From Cristatella mucedo (taxonomy: Eukaryota > Bryozoa > Phylactolaemata > Cristatellidae): DNA of 64,000 nt. The notes beneath the pieces are model-generated. The model did not search any database, was not told the DNA's origin, and worked only from the letters and a program-made list of their open reading frames with translations. The position numbers were made by a program, and so were the translations under genes. Location: contig WPIO01000001.1 of assembly GCA_009760855.2 (NCBI GenBank), positions 9,606,001 to 9,670,000 of the forward strand. Direction: 5' to 3'. This document shows positions 8,227-23,458 of this stretch, piece after piece. Position 1 is the stretch's first letter, and each line of letters starts with the position of its first letter.

Positions 8227-9870
8227 TGTAACGCAGAAGGCTCGGCGGGGTAAGCTTGACCTGCCGCTTACCTAGCGGCGTAGCCTATCGCCTAATGCCG
8301 TTCGGTGCGCGCCTACGCGCAATAAGCTGGCCGCCACGAAACGAGCGTTTCTGGCGCTGACCTGCCTACCGTTACTAAAGGGGGTCGTGAGTCCGCGGCG
8401 TGAATTGGAAGCGAGACACAGATTGGGGATTTTACTGAACTTTATTCGCAAGCGCACAAAGTCGCTGCGCGTCTAGTTCAGCTTTATCTCCACACTCCTC
8501 GCACGTTCTCAACTGCACCAACACTCTTGTGGAGGGAATACCCCGCCACACTAAGCGCGACCCAGACCCTAAACCCTAACCGGTGAACTAGGAATCCGTT
8601 CCCACCTGTGCCGAGGGAATACCCCAAACACGCCAACGTAAACACTCTTGCGGAGGGAATACTCCTCCGCGCTGAAGCGCATACCGGAGTCTAAACCCTG
8701 ACCGGTGAACTAGAACTCGGTTTCCACCAGTGCGACCGGAATACTCCACACACGCCAACTCAAGCACTCTTGCGGAGGAAATACTTCTTCACACTGGGGC
8801 TGCTTACGTGTATAATGGGAAACGACCCAAATAGACGGAGCCCGAACCAGAGTCTAAACCCTGACCGGTGAACTAGAACTCGGTTTCCAACAGTGTGGCA
8901 GGAATACTTCACACACGCCACCTCGAGCACTCTTGCGGAGGGAATACTTCTCCACACTGGGGCTGCTTACGAGTATAATGGGAAACGACCCAAATAGACG
9001 GAGCCTGAACCAGAGTCTAAACCCTGACCGGGAACTAGAACTCGGTTTCCACCAGTGCGGCAGGAACTCCACACACGCCAACTCAAGCACTCCTGTGGAG
9101 AAAATACTTCTCCACACTGAAGCGCGAACCGGAGCCCAAACCCTACCCGGAGAACTAGGGCTCCACAGACGCCAACTACGCCTAGCTCGCACCGGCAAAA
9201 CCCTATGCCGAGACCACGTGCTAGCGCGAACACACAAAACACGAAAGAACACAAAATGCCAGCCCGGGCGCGATACGACCGTTTTCGGTGGAGTTCCACC
9301 GAATCCTCTTAGAGCTGTCTCGTCCTGTTCCGTCCATCGTCGGCGGACAGCCCGCCCTCCTCCCTCGCTTTCAGAGAAACGAGTGCCCGACGGCGTCGAG
9401 GCGCAGAGCCGGACCAAAGACAAAAGACACGAGGGAAAAAGACCCAGAGCGAGCGTCGCTCGACTCTTAAATACTTGGCTAAGACAATGGGGCAAGAGCC
9501 CAGTGGTATTGGGCCCGACACCATGGCCCATTACGGTAAGGAACTAATACTGGCACTAGGCCACTGGAATGTCCCCTCTGTCCAGCTTGAATGGCGAATG
9601 GGTTCCAGACGATTCTTTTTGGACAGAGTGATGGCGAAGGTTGACAGGCCAGCCATCATCAATCAGCCGCTCCTGCGGGTATCGGACCAATTCCAAAGGC
9701 CGACTCGCCACCGTTGGTCAGAGAGCTTCCTGGCTTGCTCCTAAGCGCTTCCTCTCTAACCGCACTGACGCTCCTCTCTGGCTCACTGCTCCAGGACAAA
9801 GGAGTTCTAGCCCGCCTCCAAACAGCTCTTGTTCGTGCTAAAATTCAGCCAAGGCCAGCAGGGCGCTACA
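8227..9870 (-). repeat. LTR copy 2
   Basis: 1644 bp. It has the majority base at all three sites where copy 1 differs. No private change was noticed. Confidence 0.8.
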
Positions 9871-10943
9871 AACCTATCGACCACGGGAAGATCCGACCTC
9901 GGATCTGCCCTCTAAACTAACCAAGCTGCCAAGCTCACTCTTGCACACAATCAACGCAACAATCACTCGGAATTATGCATAGCCTAACATCGCGACGTGC
10001 CAGTGATTCATTGGGCGGCGCACCAAAAAGAAAACTCCGGCCCCTTCCTTAGCTTTCAGCTTTCAATTTTCCGGAGAAAAAAAAAGCGGAACGCCCTCGT
10101 CGAGGCACTACCTAGCGCTGAAGCCGCGCGCTAGGTTGTGGTTCGTCTTGAGCTGTTCACTCCGGTAGGAGCGATCGCGGCGCTCCACTTCTCTCCTTCC
10201 CAACGTCGTCGAATGTCTGGCGTCGGCCTGCTCCTCAGGCCGAGCCACAGAACGAATAGCATGCAATCTCAGTTGGTCCATTCGGTGGTTGGCGTTCGTC
10301 TACAAGAACATGCATGTTAGCGCCCGCTCTTAAACGGAAAGTGCCACGCAAAAGATGTTAAACCTCAGTCTCCTTCCGCAAAGCGGCTTTTGGTTAGATG
10401 GCGTCTCGTAGCTTCTTCCGTCGACGCCTGCTCTTCGTGACCACCGACAGCTCCTGTGATTTTTACTCCTGCAGACATCTAATCGAGATTCCGGTTTCTC
10501 ACCGGAGAAACACGGCGCGATATTGGCAGTACTCACGCCAATCAGCTCCGCGACGAAATGCGGAGGAAACATAATTTGCGGCGCAGCTTGGTGCAGCGGC
10601 CGCTGCCGAGCGTGCGCGTCCGCGCTAGCTTTCAGCTTCGTGATTTCCACCATCTGCTGCACGCGTCCATCTACATAGCTGCGTCAGGTGCTTCCCTAGC
10701 GCCTGCTGCCGCGCTACTCCCACCCGCTACAGCCTGTTGAGAATGGCTCATTTTGGGCGTTTCGATTTACTTGCTCAGAAAATGTCCCTACCTCTCACGT
10801 TAAAACTACACTCTTTTGCTCGATCCAATTTACACGCCTACAAGTCTAATTCAGGAGACCTACTCAAGCAAGCCGCCTCCTGCGGAATTTCTCGTCCTAG
10901 GATCCTACCTGCAATTTGACAAGTCCCCGTTCGGGCGCCAAAA

Positions 10944-12588
10944 TGTAACGCAGAAGGCTCGGCGGGGTAAGCTTGACCTGCCGCTTACCTAGCGGCGTAG
11001 CCTATCGCCTAATGCCGTTCGGTGCGCGCCTACGCGCAATAAGCTGGCCGCCACGAAACGAGCGTTTCTGGCGCTGACCTGCCTACCGTTACTAAAGGGG
11101 GTCGTGAGTCCGCGGCGTGAATTGGAAGCGAGACACAGATTGGGGATTTTACTGAACTTTATTCGCAAGCGCACAAAGTCGCTGCGCGTCTAGTTCAGCT
11201 TTATCTCCACACTCCTCGCACGTTCTCAACTGCACCAACACTCTTGTGGAGGGAATACCCCGCCACACTAAGCGCGACCCAGACCCTAAACCCTAACCGG
11301 TGAACTAGGAATCCGTTCCCACCTGTGCCGAGGGAATACCCCAAACACGCCAACGTAAAACACTCTTGCGGAGGGAATACTCCTCCGCGCTGAAGCGCAT
11401 ACCGGAGTCTAAACCCTGACCGGTGAACTAGAACTCGGTTTCCACCAGTGCGACCGGAATACTCCACACACGCCAACTCAAGCACTCTTGCGGAGGAAAT
11501 ACTTCTTCACACTGGGGCTGCTTACGTGTATAATGGGAAACGACCCAAATAGACGGAGCCCGAACCAGAGTCTAAACCCTGACCGGTGAACTAGAACTCG
11601 GTTTCCAACAGTGTGGCAGGAATACTTCACACACGCCACCTCGAGCACTCTTGCGGAGGGAATACTTCTCCACACTGGGGCTGCTTACGAGTATAATGGG
11701 AAACGACCCAAATAGACGGAGCCTGAACCAGAGTCTAAACCCTGACCGGGAACTAGAACTCGGTTTCCACCAGTGCGGCAGGAACTCCACACACGCCAAC
11801 TCAAGCACTCCTGTGGAGAAAATACTTCTCCACACTGAAGCGCGAACCGGAGCCCAAACCCTACCCGGAGAACTAGGGCTCCACAGACGCCAACTACGCC
11901 TAGCTCGCACCGGCAAAACCCTATGCCGAGACCACGTGCTAGCGCGAACACACAAAACACGAAAGAACACAAAATGCCAGCCCGGGCGCGATACGACCGT
12001 TTTCGGTGGAGTTCCACCGAATCCTCTTAGAGCTGTCTCGTCCTGTTCCGTCCATCGTCGGCGGACAGCCCGCCCTCCTCCCTCGCTTTCAGAGAAACGA
12101 GTGCCCGACGGCGTCGAGGCGCAGAGCCGGACCAAAGACAAAAGACACGAGGGAAAAAGACCCAGAGCGAGCGTCGCTCGACTCTTAAATACTTGGCTAA
12201 GACAATGGGGCAAGAGCCCAGTGGTATTGGGCCCGACACCATGGCCCATTACGGTAAGGAACTAATACTGGCACTAGGCCACTGGAATGTCCCCTCTGTC
12301 CAGCTTGAATGGCGAATGGGTTCCAGACGATTCTTTTTGGACAGAGTGATGGCGAAGGTTGACAGGCCAGCCATCATCAATCAGCCGCTCCTGCGGGTAT
12401 CGGACCAATTCCAAAGGCCGACTCGCCACCGTTGGTCAGAGAGCTTCCTGGCTTGCTCCTAAGCGCTTCCTCTCTAACCGCACTGACGCTCCTCTCTGGC
12501 TCACTGCTCCAGGACAAAGGAGTTCTAGCCCGCCTCCAAACAGCTCTTGTTCGTGCTAAAATTCAGCCAAGGCCAGCAGGGCGCTACA
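10944..12588 (-). repeat. LTR copy 3
   Basis: 1645 bp. It has one extra A in an A run near 11358 (GTAAAACAC). Confidence 0.8.
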
Positions 12589-13661
12589 AACCTATCGACC
12601 ACGGGAAGATCCGACCTCGGATCTGCCCTCTAAACTAACCAAGCTGCCAAGCTCACTCTTGCACACAATCAACGCAACAATCACTCGGAATTATGCATAG
12701 CCTAACATCGCGACGTGCCAGTGATTCATTGGGCGGCGCACCAAAAAGAAAACTCCGGCCCCTTCCTTAGCTTTCAGCTTTCAATTTTCCGGAGAAAAAA
12801 AAAGCGGAACGCCCTCGTCGAGGCACTACCTAGCGCTGAAGCCGCGCGCTAGGTTGTGGTTCGTCTTGAGCTGTTCACTCCGGTAGGAGCGATCGCGGCG
12901 CTCCACTTCTCTCCTTCCCAACGTCGTCGAATGTCTGGCGTCGGCCTGCTCCTCAGGCCGAGCCACAGAACGAATAGCATGCAATCTCAGTTGGTCCATT
13001 CGGTGGTTGGCGTTCGTCTACAAGAACATGCATGTTAGCGCCCGCTCTTAAACGGAAAGTGCCACGCAAAAGATGTTAAACCTCAGTCTCCTTCCGCAAA
13101 GCGGCTTTTGGTTAGATGGCGTCTCGTAGCTTCTTCCGTCGACGCCTGCTCTTCGTGACCACCGACAGCTCCTGTGATTTTTACTCCTGCAGACATCTAA
13201 TCGAGATTCCGGTTTCTCACCGGAGAAACACGGCGCGATATTGGCAGTACTCACGCCAATCAGCTCCGCGACGAAATGCGGAGGAAACATAATTTGCGGC
13301 GCAGCTTGGTGCAGCGGCCGCTGCCGAGCGTGCGCGTCCGCGCTAGCTTTCAGCTTCGTGATTTCCACCATCTGCTGCACGCGTCCATCTACATAGCTGC
13401 GTCAGGTGCTTCCCTAGCGCCTGCTGCCGCGCTACTCCCACCCGCTACAGCCTGTTGAGAATGGCTCATTTTGGGCGTTTCGATTTACTTGCTCAGAAAA
13501 TGTCCCTACCTCTCACGTTAAAACTACACTCTTTTGCTCGATCCAATTTACACGCCTACAAGTCTAATTCAGGAGACCTACTCAAGCAAGCCGCCTCCTG
13601 CGGAATTTCTCGTCCTAGGATCCTACCTGCAATTTGACAAGTCCCCGTTCGGGCGCCAAAA

Positions 13662-15305
13662 TGTAACGCAGAAGGCTCGGCGGGGTAAGCTTGACCTGCC
13701 GCTTACCTAGCGGCGTAGCCTATCGCCTAATGCCGTTCGGTGCGCGCCTACGCGCAATAAGCTGGCCGCCACGAAACGAGCGTTTCTGGCGCTGACCTGC
13801 CTACCGTTACTAAAGGGGGTCGTGAGTCCGCGGCGTGAATTGGAAGCGAGACACAGATTGGGGATTTTACTGAACTTTATTCGCAAGCGCACAAAGTCGC
13901 TGCGCGTCTAGTTCAGCTTTATCTCCACACTCCTCGCACGTTCTCAACTGCACCAACACTCTTGTGGAGGGAATACCCCGCCACACTAAGCGCGACCCAG
14001 ACCCTAAACCCTAACCGGTGAACTAGGAATCCGTTCCCACCTGTGCCGAGGGAATACCCCAAACACGCCAACGTAAACACTCTTGCGGAGGGAATACTCC
14101 TCCGCGCTGAAGCGCATACCGGAGTCTAAACCCTGACCGGTGAACTAGAACTCGGTTTCCACCAGTGCGACCGGAATACTCCACACACGCCAACTCAAGC
14201 ACTCTTGCGGAGGAAATACTTCTTCACACTGGGGCTGCTTACGTGTATAATGGGAAACGACCCAAATAGACGGAGCCCGAACCAGAGTCTAAACCCTGAC
14301 CGGTGAACTAGAACTCGGTTTCCAACAGTGTGGCAGGAATACTTCACACACGCCACCTCGAGCACTCTTGCGGAGGGAATACTTCTCCACACTGGGGCTG
14401 CTTACGAGTATAATGGGAAACGACCCAAATAGACGGAGCCTGAACCAGAGTCTAAACCCTGACCGGGAACTAGAACTCGGTTTCCACCAGTGCGGCAGGA
14501 ACTCCACACACGCCAACTCAAGCACTCCTGTGGAGAAAATACTTCTCCACACTGAAGCGCGAACCGGAGCCCAAACCCTACCCGGAGAACTAGGGCTCCA
14601 CAGACGCCAACTACGCCTAGCTCGCACCGGCAAAACCCTATGCCGAGACCACGTGCTAGCGCGAACACACAAAACACGAAAGAACACAAAATGCCAGCCC
14701 GGGCGCGATACGACCGTTTTCGGTGGAGTTCCACCGAATCCTCTTAGAGCTGTCTCGTCCTGTTCCGTCCATCGTCGGCGGACAGCCCGCCCTCCTCCCT
14801 CGCTTTCAGAGAAACGAGTGCCCGACGGCGTCGAGGCGCAGAGCCGGACCAAAGACAAAAGACACGAGGGAAAAAGACCCAGAGCGAGCGTCGCTCGACT
14901 CTTAAATACTTGGCTAAGACAATGGGGCAAGAGCCCAGTGGTATTGGGCCCGACACCATGGCCCATTACGGTAAGGAACTAATACTGGCACTAGGCCACT
15001 GGAATGTCCCCTCTGTCCAGCTTGAATGGCGAATGGGTTCCAGACGATTCTTTTTGGACAGAGTGATGGCGAAGGTTGACAGGCCAGCCATCATCAATCA
15101 GCCGCTCCTGCGGGTATCGGACCAATTCCAAAGGCCGACTCGCCACCGTTGGTCAGAGAGCTTCCTGGCTTGCTCCTAAGCGCTTCCTCTCTAACCGCAC
15201 TGACGCTCCTCTCTGGCTCACTGCTCCAGGACAAAGGAGTTCTAGCCCGCCTCCAAACAGCTCTTGTTCGTGCTAAAATTCAGCCAAGGCCAGCAGGGCG
15301 CTACA
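13662..15305 (-). repeat. LTR copy 4
   Basis: 1644 bp, same length as copy 2, no private change noticed. Confidence 0.8.
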
Positions 15306-16378
15306 AACCTATCGACCACGGGAAGATCCGACCTCGGATCTGCCCTCTAAACTAACCAAGCTGCCAAGCTCACTCTTGCACACAATCAACGCAACAATCA
15401 CTCGGAATTATGCATAGCCTAACATCGCGACGTGCCAGTGATTCATTGGGCGGCGCACCAAAAAGAAAACTCCGGCCCCTTCCTTAGCTTTCAGCTTTCA
15501 ATTTTCCGGAGAAAAAAAAAGCGGAACGCCCTCGTCGAGGCACTACCTAGCGCTGAAGCCGCGCGCTAGGTTGTGGTTCGTCTTGAGCTGTTCACTCCGG
15601 TAGGAGCGATCGCGGCGCTCCACTTCTCTCCTTCCCAACGTCGTCGAATGTCTGGCGTCGGCCTGCTCCTCAGGCCGAGCCACAGAACGAATAGCATGCA
15701 ATCTCAGTTGGTCCATTCGGTGGTTGGCGTTCGTCTACAAGAACATGCATGTTAGCGCCCGCTCTTAAACGGAAAGTGCCACGCAAAAGATGTTAAACCT
15801 CAGTCTCCTTCCGCAAAGCGGCTTTTGGTTAGATGGCGTCTCGTAGCTTCTTCCGTCGACGCCTGCTCTTCGTGACCACCGACAGCTCCTGTGATTTTTA
15901 CTCCTGCAGACATCTAATCGAGATTCCGGTTTCTCACCGGAGAAACACGGCGCGATATTGGCAGTACTCACGCCAATCAGCTCCGCGACGAAATGCGGAG
16001 GAAACATAATTTGCGGCGCAGCTTGGTGCAGCGGCCGCTGCCGAGCGTGCGCGTCCGCGCTAGCTTTCAGCTTCGTGATTTCCACCATCTGCTGCACGCG
16101 TCCATCTACATAGCTGCGTCAGGTGCTTCCCTAGCGCCTGCTGCCGCGCTACTCCCACCCGCTACAGCCTGTTGAGAATGGCTCATTTTGGGCGTTTCGA
16201 TTTACTTGCTCAGAAAATGTCCCTACCTCTCACGTTAAAACTACACTCTTTTGCTCGATCCAATTTACACGCCTACAAGTCTAATTCAGGAGACCTACTC
16301 AAGCAAGCCGCCTCCTGCGGAATTTCTCGTCCTAGGATCCTACCTGCAATTTGACAAGTCCCCGTTCGGGCGCCAAAA

Positions 16379-18021
16379 TGTAACGCAGAAGGCTCGGCGG
16401 GGTAAGCTTGACCTGCCGCTTACCTAGCGGCGTAGCCTATCGCCTAATGCCGTTCGGTGCGCGCCTACGCGCAATAAGCTGGCCGCCACGAAACGAGCGT
16501 TTCTGGCGCTGACCTGCCTACCGTTACTAAAGGGGGTCGTGAGTCCGCGGCGTGAATTGGAAGCGAGACACAGATTGGGGATTTTACTGAACTTTATTCG
16601 CAAGCGCACAAAGTCGCTGCGCGTCTAGTTCAGCTTTATCTCCACACTCCTCGCACGTTCTCAACTGCACCAACACTCTTGTGGAGGGAATACCCCGCCA
16701 CACTAAGCGCGACCCAGACCCTAAACCCTAACCGGTGAACTAGGAATCCGTTCCCACCTGTGCCGAGGGAATACCCCAAACACGCCAACGTAAACACTCT
16801 TGCGGAGGGAATACTCCTCCGCGCTGAAGCGCATACCGGAGTCTAAACCCTGACCGGTGAACTAGAACTCGGTTTCCACCAGTGCGACCGGAATACTCCA
16901 CACACGCCAACTCAAGCACTCTTGCGGAGGAAATACTTCTTCACACTGGGGCTGCTTACGTGTATAATGGGAAACGACCCAAATAGACGGAGCCCGAACC
17001 AGAGTCTAAACCCTGACCGGTGAACTAGAACTCGGTTTCCAACAGTGTGGCAGGAATACTTCACACACGCCACCTCGAGCACTCTTGCGGAGGGAATACT
17101 TCTCCACACTGGGGCTGCTTACGAGTATAATGGGAAACGACCCAAATAGACGGAGCCTGAACCAGAGTCTAAACCCTGACCGGGAACTAGAACTCGGTTT
17201 CCACCAGTGCGGCAGGAACTCCACACACGCCAACTCAAGCACTCCTGTGGAGAAAATACTTCTCCACACTGAGCGCGAACCGGAGCCCAAACCCTACCCG
17301 GAGAACTAGGGCTCCACAGACGCCAACTACGCCTAGCTCGCACCGGCAAAACCCTATGCCGAGACCACGTGCTAGCGCGAACACACAAAACACGAAAGAA
17401 CACAAAATGCCAGCCCGGGCGCGATACGACCGTTTTCGGTGGAGTTCCACCGAATCCTCTTAGAGCTGTCTCGTCCTGTTCCGTCCATCGTCGGCGGACA
17501 GCCCGCCCTCCTCCCTCGCTTTCAGAGAAACGAGTGCCCGACGGCGTCGAGGCGCAGAGCCGGACCAAAGACAAAAGACACGAGGGAAAAAGACCCAGAG
17601 CGAGCGTCGCTCGACTCTTAAATACTTGGCTAAGACAATGGGGCAAGAGCCCAGTGGTATTGGGCCCGACACCATGGCCCATTACGGTAAGGAACTAATA
17701 CTGGCACTAGGCCACTGGAATGTCCCCTCTGTCCAGCTTGAATGGCGAATGGGTTCCAGACGATTCTTTTTGGACAGAGTGATGGCGAAGGTTGACAGGC
17801 CAGCCATCATCAATCAGCCGCTCCTGCGGGTATCGGACCAATTCCAAAGGCCGACTCGCCACCGTTGGTCAGAGAGCTTCCTGGCTTGCTCCTAAGCGCT
17901 TCCTCTCTAACCGCACTGACGCTCCTCTCTGGCTCACTGCTCCAGGACAAAGGAGTTCTAGCCCGCCTCCAAACAGCTCTTGTTCGTGCTAAAATTCAGC
18001 CAAGGCCAGCAGGGCGCTACA
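16379..18021 (-). repeat. LTR copy 5
   Basis: 1643 bp. One A is missing near 17273 (CTGAGCGCG for CTGAAGCGCG). Confidence 0.8.
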
Positions 18022-19094
18022 AACCTATCGACCACGGGAAGATCCGACCTCGGATCTGCCCTCTAAACTAACCAAGCTGCCAAGCTCACTCTTGCACACA
18101 ATCAACGCAACAATCACTCGGAATTATGCATAGCCTAACATCGCGACGTGCCAGTGATTCATTGGGCGGCGCACCAAAAAGAAAACTCCGGCCCCTTCCT
18201 TAGCTTTCAGCTTTCAATTTTCCGGAGAAAAAAAAAGCGGAACGCCCTCGTCGAGGCACTACCTAGCGCTGAAGCCGCGCGCTAGGTTGTGGTTCGTCTT
18301 GAGCTGTTCACTCCGGTAGGAGCGATCGCGGCGCTCCACTTCTCTCCTTCCCAACGTCGTCGAATGTCTGGCGTCGGCCTGCTCCTCAGGCCGAGCCACA
18401 GAACGAATAGCATGCAATCTCAGTTGGTCCATTCGGTGGTTGGCGTTCGTCTACAAGAACATGCATGTTAGCGCCCGCTCTTAAACGGAAAGTGCCACGC
18501 AAAAGATGTTAAACCTCAGTCTCCTTCCGCAAAGCGGCTTTTGGTTAGATGGCGTCTCGTAGCTTCTTCCGTCGACGCCTGCTCTTCGTGACCACCGACA
18601 GCTCCTGTGATTTTTACTCCTGCAGACATCTAATCGAGATTCCGGTTTCTCACCGGAGAAACACGGCGCGATATTGGCAGTACTCACGCCAATCAGCTCC
18701 GCGACGAAATGCGGAGGAAACATAATTTGCGGCGCAGCTTGGTGCAGCGGCCGCTGCCGAGCGTGCGCGTCCGCGCTAGCTTTCAGCTTCGTGATTTCCA
18801 CCATCTGCTGCACGCGTCCATCTACATAGCTGCGTCAGGTGCTTCCCTAGCGCCTGCTGCCGCGCTACTCCCACCCGCTACAGCCTGTTGAGAATGGCTC
18901 ATTTTGGGCGTTTCGATTTACTTGCTCAGAAAATGTCCCTACCTCTCACGTTAAAACTACACTCTTTTGCTCGATCCAATTTACACGCCTACAAGTCTAA
19001 TTCAGGAGACCTACTCAAGCAAGCCGCCTCCTGCGGAATTTCTCGTCCTAGGATCCTACCTGCAATTTGACAAGTCCCCGTTCGGGCGCCAAAA

Positions 19095-20738
19095 TGTAAC
19101 GCAGAAGGCTCGGCGGGGTAAGCTTGACCTGCCGCTTACCTAGCGGCGTAGCCTATCGCCTAATGCCGTTCGGTGCGCGCCTACGCGCAATAAGCTGGCC
19201 GCCACGAAACGAGCGTTTCTGGCGCTGACCTGCCTACCGTTACTAAAGGGGGTCGTGAGTCCGCGGCGTGAATTGGAAGCGAGACACAGATTGGGGATTT
19301 TACTGAACTTTATTCGCAAGCGCACAAAGTCGCTGCGCGTCTAGTTCAGCTTTATCTCCACACTCCTCGCACGTTCTCAACTGCACCAACACTCTTGTGG
19401 AGGGAATACCCCGCCACACTAAGCGCGACCCAGACCCTAAACCCTAACCGGTGAACTAGGAATCCGTTCCCACCTGTGCCGAGGGAATACCCCAAACACG
19501 CCAACGTAAACACTCTTGCGGAGGGAATACTCCTCCGCGCTGAAGCGCATACCGGAGTCTAAACCCTGACCGGTGAACTAGAACTCGGTTTCCACCAGTG
19601 CGACCGGAATACTCCACACACGCCAACTCAAGCACTCTTGCGGAGGAAATACTTCTTCACACTGGGGCTGCTTACGTGTATAATGGGAAACGACCCAAAT
19701 AGACGGAGCCCGAACCAGAGTCTAAACCCTGACCGGTGAACTAGAACTCGGTTTCCAACAGTGTGGCAGGAATACTTCACACACGCCACCTCGAGCACTC
19801 TTGCGGAGGGAATACTTCTCCACACTGGGGCTGCTTACGAGTATAATGGGAAACGACCCAAATAGACGGAGCCTGAACCAGAGTCTAAACCCTGACCGGG
19901 AACTAGAACTCGGTTTCCACCAGTGCGGCAGGAACTCCACACACGCCAACTCAAGCACTCCTGTGGAGAAAATACTTCTCCACACTGAAGCGCGAACCGG
20001 AGCCCAAACCCTACCCGGAGAACTAGGGCTCCACAGACGCCAACTACGCCTAGCTCGCACCGGCAAAACCCTATGCCGAGACCACGTGCTAGCGCGAACA
20101 CACAAAACACGAAAGAACACAAAATGCCAGCCCGGGCGCGATACGACCGTTTTCGGTGGAGTTCCACCGAATCCTCTTAGAGCTGTCTCGTCCTGTTCCG
20201 TCCATCGTCGGCGGACAGCCCGCCCTCCTCCCTCGCTTTCAGAGAAACGAGTGCCCGACGGCGTCGAGGCGCAGAGCCGGACCAAAGACAAAAGACACGA
20301 GGGAAAAAGACCCAGAGCGAGCGTCGCTCGACTCTTAAATACTTGGCTAAGACAATGGGGCAAGAGCCCAGTGGTATTGGGCCCGACACCATGGCCCATT
20401 ACGGTAAGGAACTAATACTGGCACTAGGCCACTGGAATGTCCCCTCTGTCCAGCTTGAATGGCGAATGGGTTCCAGACGATTCTTTTTGGACAGAGTGAT
20501 GGCGAAGGTTGACAGGCCAGCCATCATCAATCAGCCGCTCCTGCGGGTATCGGACCAATTCCAAAGGCCGACTCGCCACCGTTGGTCAGAGAGCTTCCTG
20601 GCTTGCTCCTAAGCGCTTCCTCTCTAACCGCACTGACGCTCCTCTCTGGCTCACTGCTCCAGGACAAAGGAGTTCTAGCCCGCCTCCAAACAGCTCTTGT
20701 TCGTGCTAAAATTCAGCCAAGGCCAGCAGGGCGCTACA
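19095..20738 (-). repeat. LTR copy 6
   Basis: 1644 bp, no private change noticed. Confidence 0.8.
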
Positions 20739-21811
20739 AACCTATCGACCACGGGAAGATCCGACCTCGGATCTGCCCTCTAAACTAACCAAGCTGCCAA
20801 GCTCACTCTTGCACACAATCAACGCAACAATCACTCGGAATTATGCATAGCCTAACATCGCGACGTGCCAGTGATTCATTGGGCGGCGCACCAAAAAGAA
20901 AACTCCGGCCCCTTCCTTAGCTTTCAGCTTTCAATTTTCCGGAGAAAAAAAAAGCGGAACGCCCTCGTCGAGGCACTACCTAGCGCTGAAGCCGCGCGCT
21001 AGGTTGTGGTTCGTCTTGAGCTGTTCACTCCGGTAGGAGCGATCGCGGCGCTCCACTTCTCTCCTTCCCAACGTCGTCGAATGTCTGGCGTCGGCCTGCT
21101 CCTCAGGCCGAGCCACAGAACGAATAGCATGCAATCTCAGTTGGTCCATTCGGTGGTTGGCGTTCGTCTACAAGAACATGCATGTTAGCGCCCGCTCTTA
21201 AACGGAAAGTGCCACGCAAAAGATGTTAAACCTCAGTCTCCTTCCGCAAAGCGGCTTTTGGTTAGATGGCGTCTCGTAGCTTCTTCCGTCGACGCCTGCT
21301 CTTCGTGACCACCGACAGCTCCTGTGATTTTTACTCCTGCAGACATCTAATCGAGATTCCGGTTTCTCACCGGAGAAACACGGCGCGATATTGGCAGTAC
21401 TCACGCCAATCAGCTCCGCGACGAAATGCGGAGGAAACATAATTTGCGGCGCAGCTTGGTGCAGCGGCCGCTGCCGAGCGTGCGCGTCCGCGCTAGCTTT
21501 CAGCTTCGTGATTTCCACCATCTGCTGCACGCGTCCATCTACATAGCTGCGTCAGGTGCTTCCCTAGCGCCTGCTGCCGCGCTACTCCCACCCGCTACAG
21601 CCTGTTGAGAATGGCTCATTTTGGGCGTTTCGATTTACTTGCTCAGAAAATGTCCCTACCTCTCACGTTAAAACTACACTCTTTTGCTCGATCCAATTTA
21701 CACGCCTACAAGTCTAATTCAGGAGACCTACTCAAGCAAGCCGCCTCCTGCGGAATTTCTCGTCCTAGGATCCTACCTGCAATTTGACAAGTCCCCGTTC
21801 GGGCGCCAAAA

Positions 21812-23458
21812 TGTAACGCAGAAGGCTCGGCGGGGTAAGCTTGACCTGCCGCTTACCTAGCGGCGTAGCCTATCGCCTAATGCCGTTCGGTGCGCGCCTA
21901 CGCGCAATAAGCTGGCCGCCACGAAACGAGCGCGTTTCTGGCGCTGACCTGCCTACCGTTACTAAAGGGGGTCGTGAGTCCGCGGCGTGAATTGGAAGCG
22001 AGACACAGATTGGGGATTTTACTGAACTTTATTCGCAAGCGCACAAAGTCGCTGCGCGTCTAGTTCAGCTTTATCTCCACACTCCTCGCACGTTCTCAAC
22101 TGCACCAACACTCTTGTGGAGGGAATACCCCGCCACACTAAGCGCGACCCAGACCCTAAACCCTAACCGGTGAACTAGGAATCCGTTCCCACCTGTGCCG
22201 AGGGAATACCCCAAACACGCCAACGTAAACACTCTTGCGGAGGGAATACTCCTCCGCGCTGAAGCGCATACCGGAGTCTAAACCCTGACCGGTGAACTAG
22301 AACTCGGTTTCCACCAGTGCGACCGGAATACTCCACACACGCCAACTCAAGCACTCTTGCGGAGGAAATACTTCTTCACACTGGGGCTGCTTACGTGTAT
22401 AATGGGAAACGACCCAAATAGACGGAGCCCGAACCAGAGTCTAAACCCTGACCGGTGAACTAGAACTCGGTTTCCAACAGTGTGGCAGGAATACTTCACA
22501 CACGCCACCTCGAGCACTCTTGCGGAGGGAATACTTCTCCACACTGGGGCTGCTTACGAGTATAATGGGAAACGACCCAAATAGACGGAGCCTGAACCAG
22601 AGTCTAAACCCTGACCGGGAACTAGAACTCGGTTTCCACCAGTGCGGCAGGAACTCCACACACGCCAACTCAAGCACTCCTGTGGAGAAAATACTTCTCC
22701 ACACTGAAGCGCGAACCGGAGCCCAAACCCTACCCGGAGAACTAGGGCTCCACAGACGCCAACTACGCCTAGCTCGCACCGGCAAAACCCTATGCCGAGA
22801 CCACGTGCTAGCGCGAACACACAAAACACGAAAGAACACAAAATGCCAGCCCGGGCGCGATACGACCGTTTTCGGTGGAGTTCCACCGAATCCTCTTAGA
22901 GCTGTCTCGTCCTGTTCCGTCCATCGTCGGCGGACAGCCCGCCCTCCTCCCTCGCTTTCAGAGAAACGAGTGCCCGACGGCGTCGAGGCGCAGAGCCGGA
23001 CCAAAGACAAAAGACACGAGGGAAAAAGACCCAGAGCGAGCGTCGCTCGACTCTTAAATACTTGGCTAAGACAATGGGGCAAGAGCCCAGTGGTATTGGG
23101 CCCGACACCATGGCCCATTACGGTAAGGAACTAATACTGGCACTAGGCCACTGGAATGTCCCCTCTGTCCAGCTTGAATGGCGAATGGGTTCCAGACGAT
23201 TCTTTTTGGACAGAGTGATGGCGAAGGTTGACAGGGCCAGCCATCATCAATCAGCCGCTCCTGCGGGTATCGGACCAATTCCAAAGGCCGACTCGCCACC
23301 GTTGGTCAGAGAGCTTCCTGGCTTGCTCCTAAGCGCTTCCTCTCTAACCGCACTGACGCTCCTCTCTGGCTCACTGCTCCAGGACAAAGGAGTTCTAGCC
23401 CGCCTCCAAACAGCTCTTGTTCGTGCTAAAATTCAGCCAAGGCCAGCAGGGCGCTACA
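21812..23458 (-). repeat. LTR copy 7
   Basis: 1647 bp. It has an extra GC near 21930 (GAGCGCGTTT) and an extra G near 23235 (GACAGGGCCAG). Confidence 0.8.
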